Positions 14,616 to 22,764 of a DNA stretch of 29,655 bases are shown here, piece after piece; within the stretch, counting starts at the first letter, position 1; every line of letters starts with the position of its first letter. The notes beneath the pieces are model-generated. The model saw only the letters and a list, made by a program, of their open reading frames with translations. It made no database searches and was not told where the DNA came from. The stretch spans positions 1-29,655 of the forward strand of contig URNB01000017.1 in assembly GCA_900549055.1 (NCBI GenBank), in the 5' to 3' direction. Position numbers and translations under genes: made by a program. The DNA comes from an uncultured Oscillospiraceae bacterium (GTDB lineage Bacteria; Bacillota; Clostridia; Oscillospirales; Acutalibacteraceae).

Positions 14616-16502
14616 ATGGAATATTATCCTTTTGATTCACGCAGCAGCTTATACAGAAATAAATTGGGAGCTTTAGCCGAAGGGGAGACCCTTCGGCTAA
14701 AGCTGTTGTTGCATAGGGATGCGCATGTCCATTCGGTTTTTTTAAGGCTGAAAAGGGATGATGAACAAACTTACAGAGAGGCAATAATGCAGCCGGACGG
14801 CGGCATTGACGAATACAATTATTATTACTGTGACATAACCCTTGCAGAGGGGCTTTATTGGTATTCCTTCAGATATACAAGCGACTACGGTGAGTTTAAG
14901 GTGACCAAAACCGAGCATTCGTTAGGCATAGTATCGGATAATGGTACAGACTGGCAGCTGACGGTATATAACGCAGATTTTGAAACTCCCGATTGGCTTG
15001 ACGGCGGAATAATTTACCAGATTTTCCCCGACAGGTTTTATAACAGCGGGTCAGAAAAAAGTAGTGTTCCCGCCGACCGTTTTACTCAAAATGATTGGTA
15101 CGCACAACCCGAATACCGTCAGACGGCGGAACCGAAAGCCCTCGGTAATGACTATTTCGGCGGTGATTTTAAGGGGATAGAGGAAAAGCTGCCATATTTA
15201 AAATCACTCGGCGTTAACTGCATTTACCTTAACCCGATTTTTGAGGCGCACTCAAACCACCGCTACAATACGGCGGATTATTTAAAGACCGACCCGTCAC
15301 TCGGCACCGAAGAGGATTTTTGCCGCCTTATTAACGCTGCCCAAAAGCAGGGGATAGGCATTATTCTTGACGGTGTTTTTTCCCACACGGGGGATGACAG
15401 CGTATATTTTAACGCAAAGCACAGGTATAGCTCTGTCGGCGCGCAGAACAGCGATACCTCTGTTTACCGCAGCTGGTATAAATTCGGTAATTACCCCACG
15501 GGCTATGCCTGTTGGTGGGGTGTGCCGTCGCTGCCCGAAACAGATGAGGAGGATTTGTCCTTTTCAAACTTTATTACGGGTGAAAACGGCGTTTTGCGCT
15601 ATTGGCTTAAAAAGGGAATACGCGGCTGGCGGCTTGATGTGGCGGACGAGCTTCCCGATTCGTTTCTTGACCGCATACGCCTTGCAATAAAGGCAGAGGG
15701 CAGGGAAAACTACCTTTTGGGCGAGGTGTGGGAGGACGCGACGAATAAGATAAGCTACGGCAGCAGGCGCAGGTTTTTGCGCGGGCGGCAGCTCGATTCG
15801 GTTATGAATTACCCGCTTGCCAGCGCTATTGTAAATTATGTAAAGGGCGGAAATTCCCGAAATCTTGTTGATACCGTGCTTGATATTCTGGAAAATTACC
15901 CCCCGCAGGCGGTAAAGCTTTTAATGAACCATATCGGTACGCACGATACTGCGCGTATTTTAACCGTTTTGGGCAAGGAAAACGGGCAAGCGGGCGACCG
16001 CGCGTGGCAATCGGCGCAGAAATTAAGCGATGAAGAATATTCCCGCGGCGTGCGTCTTTTAAAGCTTGCGGCAGTTTTACAGTTTACACTGCCGGGCGTG
16101 CCGTCGGTTTACTACGGCGACGAGGCGGGTATGCAGGGCTACGGCGACCCCTTCTGCCGCGCAGGTTACCCGTGGGGAAAAGAAAATACCGGGCTTTTGG
16201 ATTTTTACAAAAAGCTCGGCACGTTCAGAAGAAGCTCGCCTGTTTTTGCTTCGGGAGAATTTGAGCCGATTTACGCGAATTTCGGGGATATTGTGTATAT
16301 CCGCCGCAAAGGGAAAAACGCGGTTTTGGTGGCTGTTAACCGCTGGCATGAGCCGTCTGAAGTGACCGTTCCGGATGAATTTAAAGCAGCAAAGCTGATT
16401 TTCGGCAATAAGCCGACGGACGGGAAAATAAGCCTGCCGGCAGAAAGCTTTGCGATACTGGAAATTCAGCTGCGGCAGAGCATGAAGCTTAAAAACGAAT
16501 AA
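14616..16502 (+). CDS. Cytoplasmic GH13 alpha-glucanase (neopullulanase/maltogenic-amylase-like)
   Basis: The 628-residue protein begins with a beta-sandwich domain of about 120 residues, then the alpha-amylase barrel starting at DWLDGGIIYQIFPDRF. Family regions are clear: DGVFSH (252-257), GWRLDVADE with nucleophile Asp341, LLGEVWED with acid/base Glu370, and NHIGTHD with the stabilising Asp444. The N-terminal domain and the lack of a signal peptide point to an intracellular neopullulanase, cyclomaltodextrinase or maltogenic amylase that cuts branch points or short dextrins and so complements the phosphorylase. The ATG lies one base after the glgP stop with only a weak GGTAGAG site, so translation probably depends on coupling. 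A 16-bp perfect palindrome lies 53 bases into the coding region. It ends at a strong bidirectional terminator. Confidence 0.93.
   Translation: MEYYPFDSRSSLYRNKLGALAEGETLRLKLLLHRDAHVHSVFLRLKRDDEQTYREAIMQPDGGIDEYNYYYCDITLAEGLYWYSFRYTSDYGEFKVTKTEHSLGIVSDNGTDWQLTVYNADFETPDWLDGGIIYQIFPDRFYNSGSEKSSVPADRFTQNDWYAQPEYRQTAEPKALGNDYFGGDFKGIEEKLPYLKSLGVNCIYLNPIFEAHSNHRYNTADYLKTDPSLGTEEDFCRLINAAQKQGIGIILDGVFSHTGDDSVYFNAKHRYSSVGAQNSDTSVYRSWYKFGNYPTGYACWWGVPSLPETDEEDLSFSNFITGENGVLRYWLKKGIRGWRLDVADELPDSFLDRIRLAIKAEGRENYLLGEVWEDATNKISYGSRRRFLRGRQLDSVMNYPLASAIVNYVKGGNSRNLVDTVLDILENYPPQAVKLLMNHIGTHDTARILTVLGKENGQAGDRAWQSAQKLSDEEYSRGVRLLKLAAVLQFTLPGVPSVYYGDEAGMQGYGDPFCRAGYPWGKENTGLLDFYKKLGTFRRSSPVFASGEFEPIYANFGDIVYIRRKGKNAVLVAVNRWHEPSEVTVPDEFKAAKLIFGNKPTDGKISLPAESFAILEIQLRQSMKLKNE
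14669..14704 (+). repeat. 16-bp perfect inverted repeat inside the GH13 gene
   Basis: AGCTTTAGCCGAAGGG (14669-14684) and CCCTTCGGCTAAAGCT (14689-14704) are exact reverse complements around the tetraloop GAGA. The RNA hairpin would form 53 bases after the GH13 start codon. The peptide there (GALAEGETLRLKL) is normal for the domain. There is no T-run after it. Confidence 0.9.
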
Positions 16503-16509
16503 TAAACAA

Positions 16510-16555
16510 AGCCCCTCTGCTGCGGTACGGCCGCAGCAGAGGGGCTGTCTGTTTT
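16510..16555 (+). terminator. Bidirectional terminator between the GH13 gene and prs
   Basis: AGCCCCTCTGCTGCGG (16510-16525) and CCGCAGCAGAGGGGCT (16531-16546) form a perfect 16-bp stem with loop TACGG. On the plus strand GTCTGTTTTT follows; on the minus strand TTGTTTATT follows. It therefore serves both convergent genes, ending the glgP operon from one side and prs from the other. Confidence 0.92.
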
Positions 16556-16564
16556 TATGATGAT

Positions 16565-17695
16565 TTATTTATCCTGACCGTATTTTGCAACGATTTTCTT
16601 AATGCGGTCAACAGGATCCAAAAGGCTGCTGATAGAATTATCGTAATTGAGTGTCTCAACGAGCAGCGCGATGTACTTCGACATATTAACGCTGCAGTAC
16701 CACTCACGGTCAAGCAGCTCCTGTGGCTGGTATATAAGATTGGTGGTGAATATTTTATCTATTTTACCGTCGGCATAGTATTGATCGAACTTTTCAAAGC
16801 CCTCAACAAAAAGACCGAAGGTGGAGAAGATGAATATTCTGCCCGCTCCCTTTTCCTTAAGCTTTGCGGCTATATCGAGCATCGATTCGCCTGAGGAAAT
16901 CATATCGTCAACCAAAATAAGGTCTTTCCCGGTTATATCATTTCCGAGGAACTCATGCGCTTCAATCGGGTTTCTGCCGTTTACCACAACGGAATAGTTG
17001 CGGCGCTTGTAGAACATACCGAGGTCAAGCCCTAAAACGGAGGAGTAATAAATGCAGCGACCCATTCCGCCTTCATCCGGGGAAACTATCATTGTATGGT
17101 CGCGGTTAAGCTTGATATCGGGAACGGTTTTTAAAAGAGCCTTTATCATTTGGTAGGCTGCCTGAACATTGTCAAAGCCGTCAAGCGGAATCGCATTGTT
17201 AACGCGGGGATCGTGAGCGTCAAAGGTAACGATGTTCTTAACGCCCATTGCCACAAGCTCCTGCAGCGCCATTGCGCAGTCCATGGATTCGCGGGTGGTT
17301 CTTCTGTGCTGTCTGCCTTCATAAAGCATCGGCATTATAACGGTTATTCTTCTCGCCTTGCCGCCGAGCGCCGCTATTATGCGCTTCAGATCCTGGTAAT
17401 GGTCATCGGGGCTCATGGGGACGGTCTGACCGTACATTTTATAGGTTACGCTGTAATTAAAGCAGTCGCAGATGATGTATGCGTCAAGCCCTCTGGCGGT
17501 GTGCTTTAAAACCGCCTTTGCCTCGCCCGTTCCGAAACGCGGGCAGTTTGCCGGAACCACAAAGGATTCATCATCGGGAATGCTGCGCCATTGCTTAAGG
17601 TAATAATCCACCTGCGACGCAATATCCTCACAGCCGCGCATGCTTATCAGAGCCAGATCCCCGAAGGGGGTGTGTTTGAAATTGATACTTGCCAT
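16565..17695 (-). CDS. prs: Ribose-phosphate pyrophosphokinase (PRPP synthetase), long clostridial type
   Basis: The enzyme makes PRPP from ribose 5-phosphate and ATP for nucleotide, histidine and tryptophan synthesis. The 376-residue length exceeds the usual 310-320. Conserved blocks are RQHRRTTRESMD (128-139, the ATP loop), TFDAHDPRV (157-165), VSPDEGGMGR (204-213) and the PRPP loop VDDMISSGES (262-271), which differs from the common VDDMIDTAGT. Two tandem phosphoribosyltransferase-like domains are implied. It is monocistronic on the minus strand, with GGAGG before the ATG and the shared terminator beyond its stop. The upstream spacer (17696-17860) is very AT-rich; a TAAAAT near 17730 could be its -10, without a clear -35. 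The enzyme class is secure; the variant PRPP loop suggests a divergent subgroup. Confidence 0.9.
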   Translation of the reverse strand: MASINFKHTPFGDLALISMRGCEDIASQVDYYLKQWRSIPDDESFVVPANCPRFGTGEAKAVLKHTARGLDAYIICDCFNYSVTYKMYGQTVPMSPDDHYQDLKRIIAALGGKARRITVIMPMLYEGRQHRRTTRESMDCAMALQELVAMGVKNIVTFDAHDPRVNNAIPLDGFDNVQAAYQMIKALLKTVPDIKLNRDHTMIVSPDEGGMGRCIYYSSVLGLDLGMFYKRRNYSVVVNGRNPIEAHEFLGNDITGKDLILVDDMISSGESMLDIAAKLKEKGAGRIFIFSTFGLFVEGFEKFDQYYADGKIDKIFTTNLIYQPQELLDREWYCSVNMSKYIALLVETLNYDNSISSLLDPVDRIKKIVAKYGQDK

Positions 17696-17860
17696 TTAAA
17701 AGCCCTCCGTTGCATTTTTATATTTCTATTTTATCACAAATCCTTCGACACAAAAAGACTTTTTTTGAAAAATTTTAAATAATATTTTTTATCTGTTATA
17801 TCATGAAATTTATACCATACATATAAAATAAGGTATATCTCGATTTTTTTAAAAAAAAGC

Positions 17861-17889
17861 TTGCATTTAAAAGCAAAACGTGGTATAAT
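17861..17889 (+). promoter_or_regulatory. Promoter of the rimP-nusA-infB operon
   Basis: TTGCAT (17861-17866) and TATAAT (17884-17889) are spaced by exactly 17 bases. Transcription would start near 17896, giving a leader of about 70 bases before rimP that contains the hairpin described next. Confidence 0.85.
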
Positions 17890-17906
17890 ACCAACATTAA
17901 GCAAAG

Positions 17907-17940
17907 AAAGGTGAGTGGGGCAACCCGCTCACTTTTGTTT
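17907..17940 (+). terminator. Leader terminator (probable attenuator) upstream of rimP-nusA
   Basis: GTGAGTGGG (17911-17919) and CCCGCTCAC (17924-17932) form a stem with one wobble pair and a GCAA tetraloop, extended by AAAG/TTTT at the base and followed by TTTTGTTTTG. It lies between the promoter and the first gene, so it should end a share of transcripts. In Bacillus subtilis NusA limits its own operon through a leader terminator; the same logic probably applies here. Confidence 0.75.
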
Positions 17941-17963
17941 TGCGGACAGGGAGCAGTGAAAAA

Positions 17964-18419
17964 ATGGCAAATTCGGCCGAAAGGGTCTACGAGCTTATAA
18001 AGGATGCGGTTGAAGCGGAGGGCGTCCGGCTTTGGGACGTGCGCTTTTTAAAGGAGGGTGCGTCGTGGTATCTGCGGGTATTCATCGATAAGCCCGAGGG
18101 CATAAGCATTGACGACTGCACGAATGTTTCACACGCTATCGACCCAATCATAGACGAGGCTGACCCGATCGATGTATCGTACTATCTGGAGGTTTGCTCG
18201 CCGGGCATCGAGCGTGAGCTTACACGCAGCAGGCACTATGAGGAATCGCTCGGGAAGCAGGTGCGTCTGAAGCTTTATCGGGCGTATGACGGTAAAAAGG
18301 AGATAACCGGAACGCTTGAGGACGTTACAGAGGAGAATGTCACCCTGGTAACGGAAGGAAATGCGCTTACCGTGGAAAGAAAAAATATATCAAAAGCAAA
18401 TCTGTCGGATTTTGAATAA
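17964..18419 (+). CDS. rimP: Ribosome maturation factor RimP
   Basis: RimP helps late assembly of the 30S subunit. The 151-residue length matches the family. The N-terminal alpha/beta domain (residues 1-85, with WYLRVFIDKPEGISIDDC and the SPGIERELTRSRHYE block) and the C-terminal SH3-like barrel (TGTLEDVTEENVTL) are both visible. The ATG at 17964 is preferred to an in-frame TTG at 17940 because a GGGAG site lies upstream and the protein then starts in the normal place. It is the first gene of a nine-gene transcription/translation operon and sits behind the leader terminator; nusA follows after 16 bases. Confidence 0.95.
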   Translation: MANSAERVYELIKDAVEAEGVRLWDVRFLKEGASWYLRVFIDKPEGISIDDCTNVSHAIDPIIDEADPIDVSYYLEVCSPGIERELTRSRHYEESLGKQVRLKLYRAYDGKKEITGTLEDVTEENVTLVTEGNALTVERKNISKANLSDFE

Positions 18420-18435
18420 TGGAGGAAAACGGAAA

Positions 18436-19521
18436 ATGGCAGCAAGAAAAACATCAAAGGCTAAACCCAATCACAACAAGGAGTTTTTTGAGGCTTTAAG
18501 GCTCATGGAGGAGGAAAGGGGAATACCGCGCGAGTTTATAGCGGATAAGATCGCCGAGGCTATAGTCGTGGCGGCGCGCAAGGATTACGGCGGAAATGAT
18601 ATTGTTTCCTGCGTTATCGATACCGAAAAGGAGATTTTTTCGGTAACTGCCCGCAAAACGATTGTTGACGAGGTGACGGATCCTTATACCGAAATTTCAA
18701 AGGAAGACGCGGCGGCTATCGATCCCGCGTCACTTGAGCACGGCTTTATAGATATAAAGCTCGATCCGAGAAAGTTCGGCAGAGTAGTTGCGCAGAATTC
18801 AAAGAACAATTTCCGCCAGGGCGTGCGCGAGGCGGAAAGAGGACAGGTGCTTGCGGAGTTCCAGAGCCATAACCGTGAGCTTGTGACGGCGGTCGTTCAA
18901 CGAATCGATCCCAAAACAGGCAACGCTGTTTTAACTATAGGCTCAAACGAGGCAACGCTTCCGAAAACCGAGCAGGTACCCGACGAGGTTCTTACAGAAG
19001 GCGACCATATAAAGGTTTATGTGGTGGATGTAAAGGAAACCGAGCGCGGAGCGAGAATAATGCTTTCACGCACGCATCCCTGCCTTGTAAAGCGTCTGTT
19101 TGAGACCGAGGTGCCCGAAATATTCGACGGTACGATTGAAATTAAGTCGGTATCCCGCCAGGCGGGCTCAAGAACAAAGCTTGCGGTTTGGTCGGCCAAC
19201 CCGGAAATTGACGCGGTAGGCGCCTGTATAGGCCCGAGAGGCGCGCGCGTTAACAAGATAGTCGAGGAGCTTGCGGGCGAGAAGATAGATATAGTAAAAT
19301 ACAGCGACGATCCGCACGAGTTTGTAGCCGAGGCGCTTTCACCCGCAAAGGTGGTTGCGGTGGAGATCGAGAGCAACGAGCCGAAGGTCTGCAAGGTAAG
19401 CGTGCCGGAATCGCAGCTGTCGCTTGCAATAGGCAACAAGGGTCAGAATGTAAGGCTTGCCGCAAAACTGACCGGCTGGAAAATAGACATTCATCCCGAA
19501 AGCGGATTCTTCGGCGAATAA
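18436..19521 (+). CDS. nusA: Transcription termination/antitermination factor NusA
   Basis: NusA binds RNA polymerase and nascent RNA, promoting pausing and intrinsic termination. The 361-residue protein has the N-terminal polymerase-binding domain (EFFEALRLMEEERGIP start), an S1 domain (about 140-205) and two KH domains with the loops IGPRGARV and IGNKGQNVRL. It stops soon after the second KH domain, without the acidic repeats of enterobacterial NusA, as usual in Firmicutes. A short basic, Lys-rich leader (MAARKTSKAKPNHNK) precedes the fold. The ATG follows GGAGG by ten bases. A small hairpin, GCGGCA/TGCCGC (19537-19555), lies in the gap before rnpM. Identity is very sure, and it may regulate its own operon through the leader. 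Confidence 0.97.
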   Translation: MAARKTSKAKPNHNKEFFEALRLMEEERGIPREFIADKIAEAIVVAARKDYGGNDIVSCVIDTEKEIFSVTARKTIVDEVTDPYTEISKEDAAAIDPASLEHGFIDIKLDPRKFGRVVAQNSKNNFRQGVREAERGQVLAEFQSHNRELVTAVVQRIDPKTGNAVLTIGSNEATLPKTEQVPDEVLTEGDHIKVYVVDVKETERGARIMLSRTHPCLVKRLFETEVPEIFDGTIEIKSVSRQAGSRTKLAVWSANPEIDAVGACIGPRGARVNKIVEELAGEKIDIVKYSDDPHEFVAEALSPAKVVAVEIESNEPKVCKVSVPESQLSLAIGNKGQNVRLAAKLTGWKIDIHPESGFFGE

Positions 19522-19579
19522 GCCGAGAGCCCTAAAGCGGCAAAATTACTGCCGCGAAATCGAAAGGAGCCTTTAAGCT

Positions 19580-19852
19580 ATGGGAACCGGAAAAATACCT
19601 ATGCGAATGTGCACCGGCTGCCGAGAGATGAAGCCGAAGCGCGAGCTTATACGCATTGTCAAAACACCCGACGGCGAAATAAAGCCCGACGCTACAGGAA
19701 GACTCAACGGCAGAGGAGCGTATATATGCAGATCGGTCGAATGCTTTAAAAAAGCAAGAAGATCCGGCGCACTGCAGCGCGCGTTCGGTGAAAGCGTGCC
19801 GGACAGTGTGTACGAAGCAATCGAAACGGAGCTTGACGGGATTGAGAAATAA
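19580..19852 (+). CDS. rnpM: RNase P modulator RnpM (YlxR family)
   Basis: The 90-residue protein is the YlxR family member expected between nusA and infB. It has the signature MRMCTGCREMKPKRELIRIV at the start, then GRLNGRGAYICRS and a terminal helix. In Bacillus subtilis this protein binds RNase P RNA and lowers its activity, hence RnpM. The fold is a small RNA-binding domain; the two early Cys (CTGC) are family-typical. The ATG lies some 12 bases after AAAGGAG. It overlaps the L7Ae-like gene by 11 bases. Family and position agree; function is taken from the Bacillus protein. Confidence 0.93.
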   Translation: MGTGKIPMRMCTGCREMKPKRELIRIVKTPDGEIKPDATGRLNGRGAYICRSVECFKKARRSGALQRAFGESVPDSVYEAIETELDGIEK

Positions 19853-20168
19853 ACTTCTTGCTTTATTGGGCTTTGCGGCAAAATCGGGGAATTTAAGCTA
19901 CGGTATGGCTAAAGCACGGGAATCGCTTGCGAAAAGAAAAGCGAAGCTTGCTGTCAGCGCTGCGGATGTATCCGAAAAAAGCCGCAAGGAAATAGGCTTC
20001 TTTTGTGAAAAGCACAGAGTTAAGCTGCTTGTGCTTGAGGGCGTTGATATATCAGCCGTGTCGGACGCTGTCGGTCGGAGATGCGGAATTTTAACGATAA
20101 ACGACAGCGGTTTTGCCGACGCTTTTTTAAAGGCGTATGTTGAAGGAGGAAAAGCTAATGACGAATAA
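19842..20168 (+). CDS. ylxQ: L7Ae/YlxQ-family RNA-binding protein
   Basis: The product, about 108 residues, is the L7Ae/L30e/Gadd45-fold protein that follows ylxR in Firmicutes and is thought to bind kink-turn RNA. Visible are LLGFAAKSGNLSYGMAKARE at the start and KLLVLEGVD with a GRRCGILTINDSGFA end, all typical of YlxQ. The start is taken as TTG at 19842, in phase with LRNKLLALLGFA and ten bases after GGAG; a TTG three codons earlier is also possible, and there is no ATG in the right place. It overlaps rnpM by 11 bases and infB by 11. Family is secure; the exact start is not. Confidence 0.88.
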   Translation: MRNKLLALLGFAAKSGNLSYGMAKARESLAKRKAKLAVSAADVSEKSRKEIGFFCEKHRVKLLVLEGVDISAVSDAVGRRCGILTINDSGFADAFLKAYVEGGKANDE

Positions 20169-22764
20169 ATACAAAATAAGCGAGCTTGCAAAGGATTTCG
20201 GGCTTACTTCAAAGGATATAATAAAGATTGTTGCCGAAAAGACCGGAGCGGAAAAAAAGAGCGGTGCCGCTTTGGATGAAAAGGAAATAAGCCTTGTTTT
20301 CGATACTCTTACAAAGCAGAACGAGGTTAAAAGCTTTGCGGATTATTTTGCTACGGGAGCGGAATCGAGAGCCGCTGCGAAAAAGGCAAGGGAAGAGGAA
20401 AAGAATAAGAAGCTTGCCGAGCAGATGGCTATTTTGGAGCAGCTTAAAGCTGCAGCCGCCGGACAAAACGGCGAAAAAGCGGAGAAAAAGCCCGAGCCGA
20501 AGAAGGAAGAGGTAAAGACGGCATCCGTAAAGCCTAACGGCGAAAAGAAGACTGCGGAAAAGCCCGCAGCAGCGGTTTCCGAGAAGCCGAATAAGCCGGA
20601 AGAGAAAAAGCCGGAGGTAAAGAAGCAGCCCGAGCCCAAAAAAGAGGAGAAGAAAGCTGCAGAGAAAAAGGTTGCGGAGAAAAAGGTTGAGGAGAAAAAG
20701 GTTGCGGAGAAAAAGCACGGATACTCCGATCCGCAGCCCTTTGTTTCGCAGAAAAAGGATAAAAAGCCGGGCGAAGCGCCGAAGCGCGGTCCTGCCGAAA
20801 TACGCCATGTCGATACTCGCACCTCGAATGTAAATATCGATAAATACAACGAGAAATACGAGCGCATAGCGCCTGCAAATACCATGCGCGATAACTTCTC
20901 AAGAAAACAGAAGATTAAGCAGAAATCACAGGATTACCGCCGTCCGCAGGGTGTGAAGCGTGAGACCGAGGCAGATAAGATGCGCAGACTCCAGTTAGAA
21001 CGCATAAAGAAGACCCCGATAACAGTAACCGTAGGCGACGAGATAACAGTCGGCGAGCTGGCTGCCGCCCTTAAAAAGACTGCGGCAGAGGTTATAAAGG
21101 TGCTTCTGAAGCTCGGAATGATGGCGACCGTAAACCAGGTTATCGATTACGATACCGCAGAGATAGTTGTTACCGAAATGGGCGCTAAAATCGAAAAGCA
21201 GGTCGTTGTTACAATAGAGGAGCGCATTATGGACGACACCGAGGATAACGCCGAAAACTTAAAGCCGAGAAGCCCTGTTGTGGTTGTAATGGGTCATGTC
21301 GATCACGGTAAGACCTCACTGCTTGACGCCATAAGAAATACCGCCGTTACCGATACCGAGGCGGGCGGAATCACACAGCACATCGGTGCGTACAGAGTAA
21401 ATTGCAACGGTCAGGATATCACCTTCCTCGATACTCCCGGACACGCGGCGTTTACTTCAATGCGTAAGCGCGGCGCAATGGCTACCGATATTGCGGTGCT
21501 TGTTGTCGCGGCGGACGACGGTATTATGCCGCAGACCGTTGAGGCTATAAACCATGCAAAGGCGGCAAATGTTCAGATAATCGTTGCTATAAACAAAATG
21601 GATAAGCCCGAGGCTAACCCCGACAGAGTTCTGCAGCAGCTGACCGAGCATGGTCTTGTTCCCGAAAAATGGGGCGGCGATATTATATGCGTGCCCGTTT
21701 CGGCTAAGACCCACGAGGGAATCGACAGCCTGCTTGAAAACATCCTGCTGGTTGCCGAGGTTATGGAGCTTAAAGCCAACCCCGACCGCAAGGCAAAGGG
21801 TATTGTTATTGAGGCAAGGCTCGATAAGGGCAGAGGTCCTGTGGCTTCCCTGCTTGTTCAGAACGGAACGCTTAAAAGCGGAGATATAATAGTGGCGGGC
21901 ACTGCTGTGGGCAGAGTTCGCGTTATGACCAACGAAAACGGCAGGGAGCTGAAGGAAGCAGGTCCGTCCGTTCCGGTTGAAATTACGGGTCTTGCCGAAA
22001 CGCCTAACGCGGGCGATGTGTTCGACGCCGTAACCGACGAAAGACTGGCGCGTGAGCTTGTTGAGCAGAGAAAGCAGAAAGCTAAAGAAGAGCTGTTCAA
22101 CGCCAAGCAGCGCGTAACGCTTGATAACCTCTTCGACCAATTGAGCGAGGGCGATTTGAAGGAGCTTAATATTATTGTTAAGGCAGACGTTCAGGGCAGC
22201 GTTGAGGCGGTTCGCGACAGTCTTGAAAAGCTCTCAAACGATGAGGTGAAGGTTCGCGTTATACACGGCGGCGTGGGCGCTATAAACGAGTCCGACGTTA
22301 TGCTGGCGCAGACCTCGGGGGCTATTATAGTAGGCTTTAATGTCCGTCCCGACGGCGTTGCAAAGGCTGCGGCGGAGCGCGACGGCGTTGATATGCGTAT
22401 GTACCGCGTAATTTACGATTGTATTGAAGAAATTAAGGCTGCAATGAAGGGTATGCTCGCACCGAAATTCCGCGAGAATCAGCTCGGAACGGCAGAGGTA
22501 CGCAATGTTTACAAGATTTCCAATGTCGGCACGGTTGCAGGCTGCTATATTACAAACGGCAAGGTCACCCGTGCCTGCCAGATTCGCGTTGTACGCGACG
22601 GTATTGTTATCTGCGAGGATAAGATTGCGTCACTTCGCCGCTTTAAGGACGATGTAAAGGAAGTAGCGCAGGGCTACGAGTGCGGCATAGGGCTTGAGAA
22701 GTTTGCGGATATTAAAGAGGGCGACATTTTTGAAGCCTTTATTATGGAGGAGTACAGAGACTGA
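20158..22764 (+). CDS. infB: Translation initiation factor IF-2
   Basis: IF-2 is the GTPase that places initiator fMet-tRNA on the 30S subunit and drives subunit joining. The 868-residue protein has an N-terminal IF2-N module (residues 1-55), a long charged linker (about 70-210) rich in Lys, Glu, Pro and Ala, a second IF2-N module (about 286-345), the GTPase domain with GHVDHGKT (379-386), DTPGH (425-429) and NKMD (479-482), and the domains that bind the ribosome and fMet-tRNA. The ATG at 20158 is preferred to one seven codons upstream because AAGGAGG lies just before it. It overlaps ylxQ by 11 bases and its TGA shares a base with the rbfA ATG. The linker holds a 15-base tandem repeat. Confidence 0.98.
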   Translation: MTNKYKISELAKDFGLTSKDIIKIVAEKTGAEKKSGAALDEKEISLVFDTLTKQNEVKSFADYFATGAESRAAAKKAREEEKNKKLAEQMAILEQLKAAAAGQNGEKAEKKPEPKKEEVKTASVKPNGEKKTAEKPAAAVSEKPNKPEEKKPEVKKQPEPKKEEKKAAEKKVAEKKVEEKKVAEKKHGYSDPQPFVSQKKDKKPGEAPKRGPAEIRHVDTRTSNVNIDKYNEKYERIAPANTMRDNFSRKQKIKQKSQDYRRPQGVKRETEADKMRRLQLERIKKTPITVTVGDEITVGELAAALKKTAAEVIKVLLKLGMMATVNQVIDYDTAEIVVTEMGAKIEKQVVVTIEERIMDDTEDNAENLKPRSPVVVVMGHVDHGKTSLLDAIRNTAVTDTEAGGITQHIGAYRVNCNGQDITFLDTPGHAAFTSMRKRGAMATDIAVLVVAADDGIMPQTVEAINHAKAANVQIIVAINKMDKPEANPDRVLQQLTEHGLVPEKWGGDIICVPVSAKTHEGIDSLLENILLVAEVMELKANPDRKAKGIVIEARLDKGRGPVASLLVQNGTLKSGDIIVAGTAVGRVRVMTNENGRELKEAGPSVPVEITGLAETPNAGDVFDAVTDERLARELVEQRKQKAKEELFNAKQRVTLDNLFDQLSEGDLKELNIIVKADVQGSVEAVRDSLEKLSNDEVKVRVIHGGVGAINESDVMLAQTSGAIIVGFNVRPDGVAKAAAERDGVDMRMYRVIYDCIEEIKAAMKGMLAPKFRENQLGTAEVRNVYKISNVGTVAGCYITNGKVTRACQIRVVRDGIVICEDKIASLRRFKDDVKEVAQGYECGIGLEKFADIKEGDIFEAFIMEEYRD
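20662..20715 (+). repeat. 15-base tandem repeat in the IF-2 linker
   Basis: The unit GAGAAAAAGGTTGCG begins at 20662, 20677, 20692 and 20707. The third base of the Ala/Glu codon varies in the second copy and the fourth copy is partial. It encodes the alternating EKKVA/EKKVE linker (about residues 168-187). Such a repeat could change copy number by slippage without breaking the frame. Confidence 0.9.

Noticed and set aside
14669..14704. Terminator inside the GH13 gene
   Set aside because: No T-run follows the hairpin (TGTTGTTGC), and the gene continues intact with all catalytic motifs.
14488..14784. Minus-strand frame sharing the peptide ALAEG..LRLKL with the GH13 protein
   Set aside because: The likeness arises because the 16-bp palindrome reads the same on both strands; no independent support for a gene.
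20209..20808. Leu/Phe-rich minus-strand frame that looks like a membrane protein
   Set aside because: It is the complement of the Lys/Glu-rich IF-2 linker; the hydrophobic look is a by-product of AAG/GAG codons.
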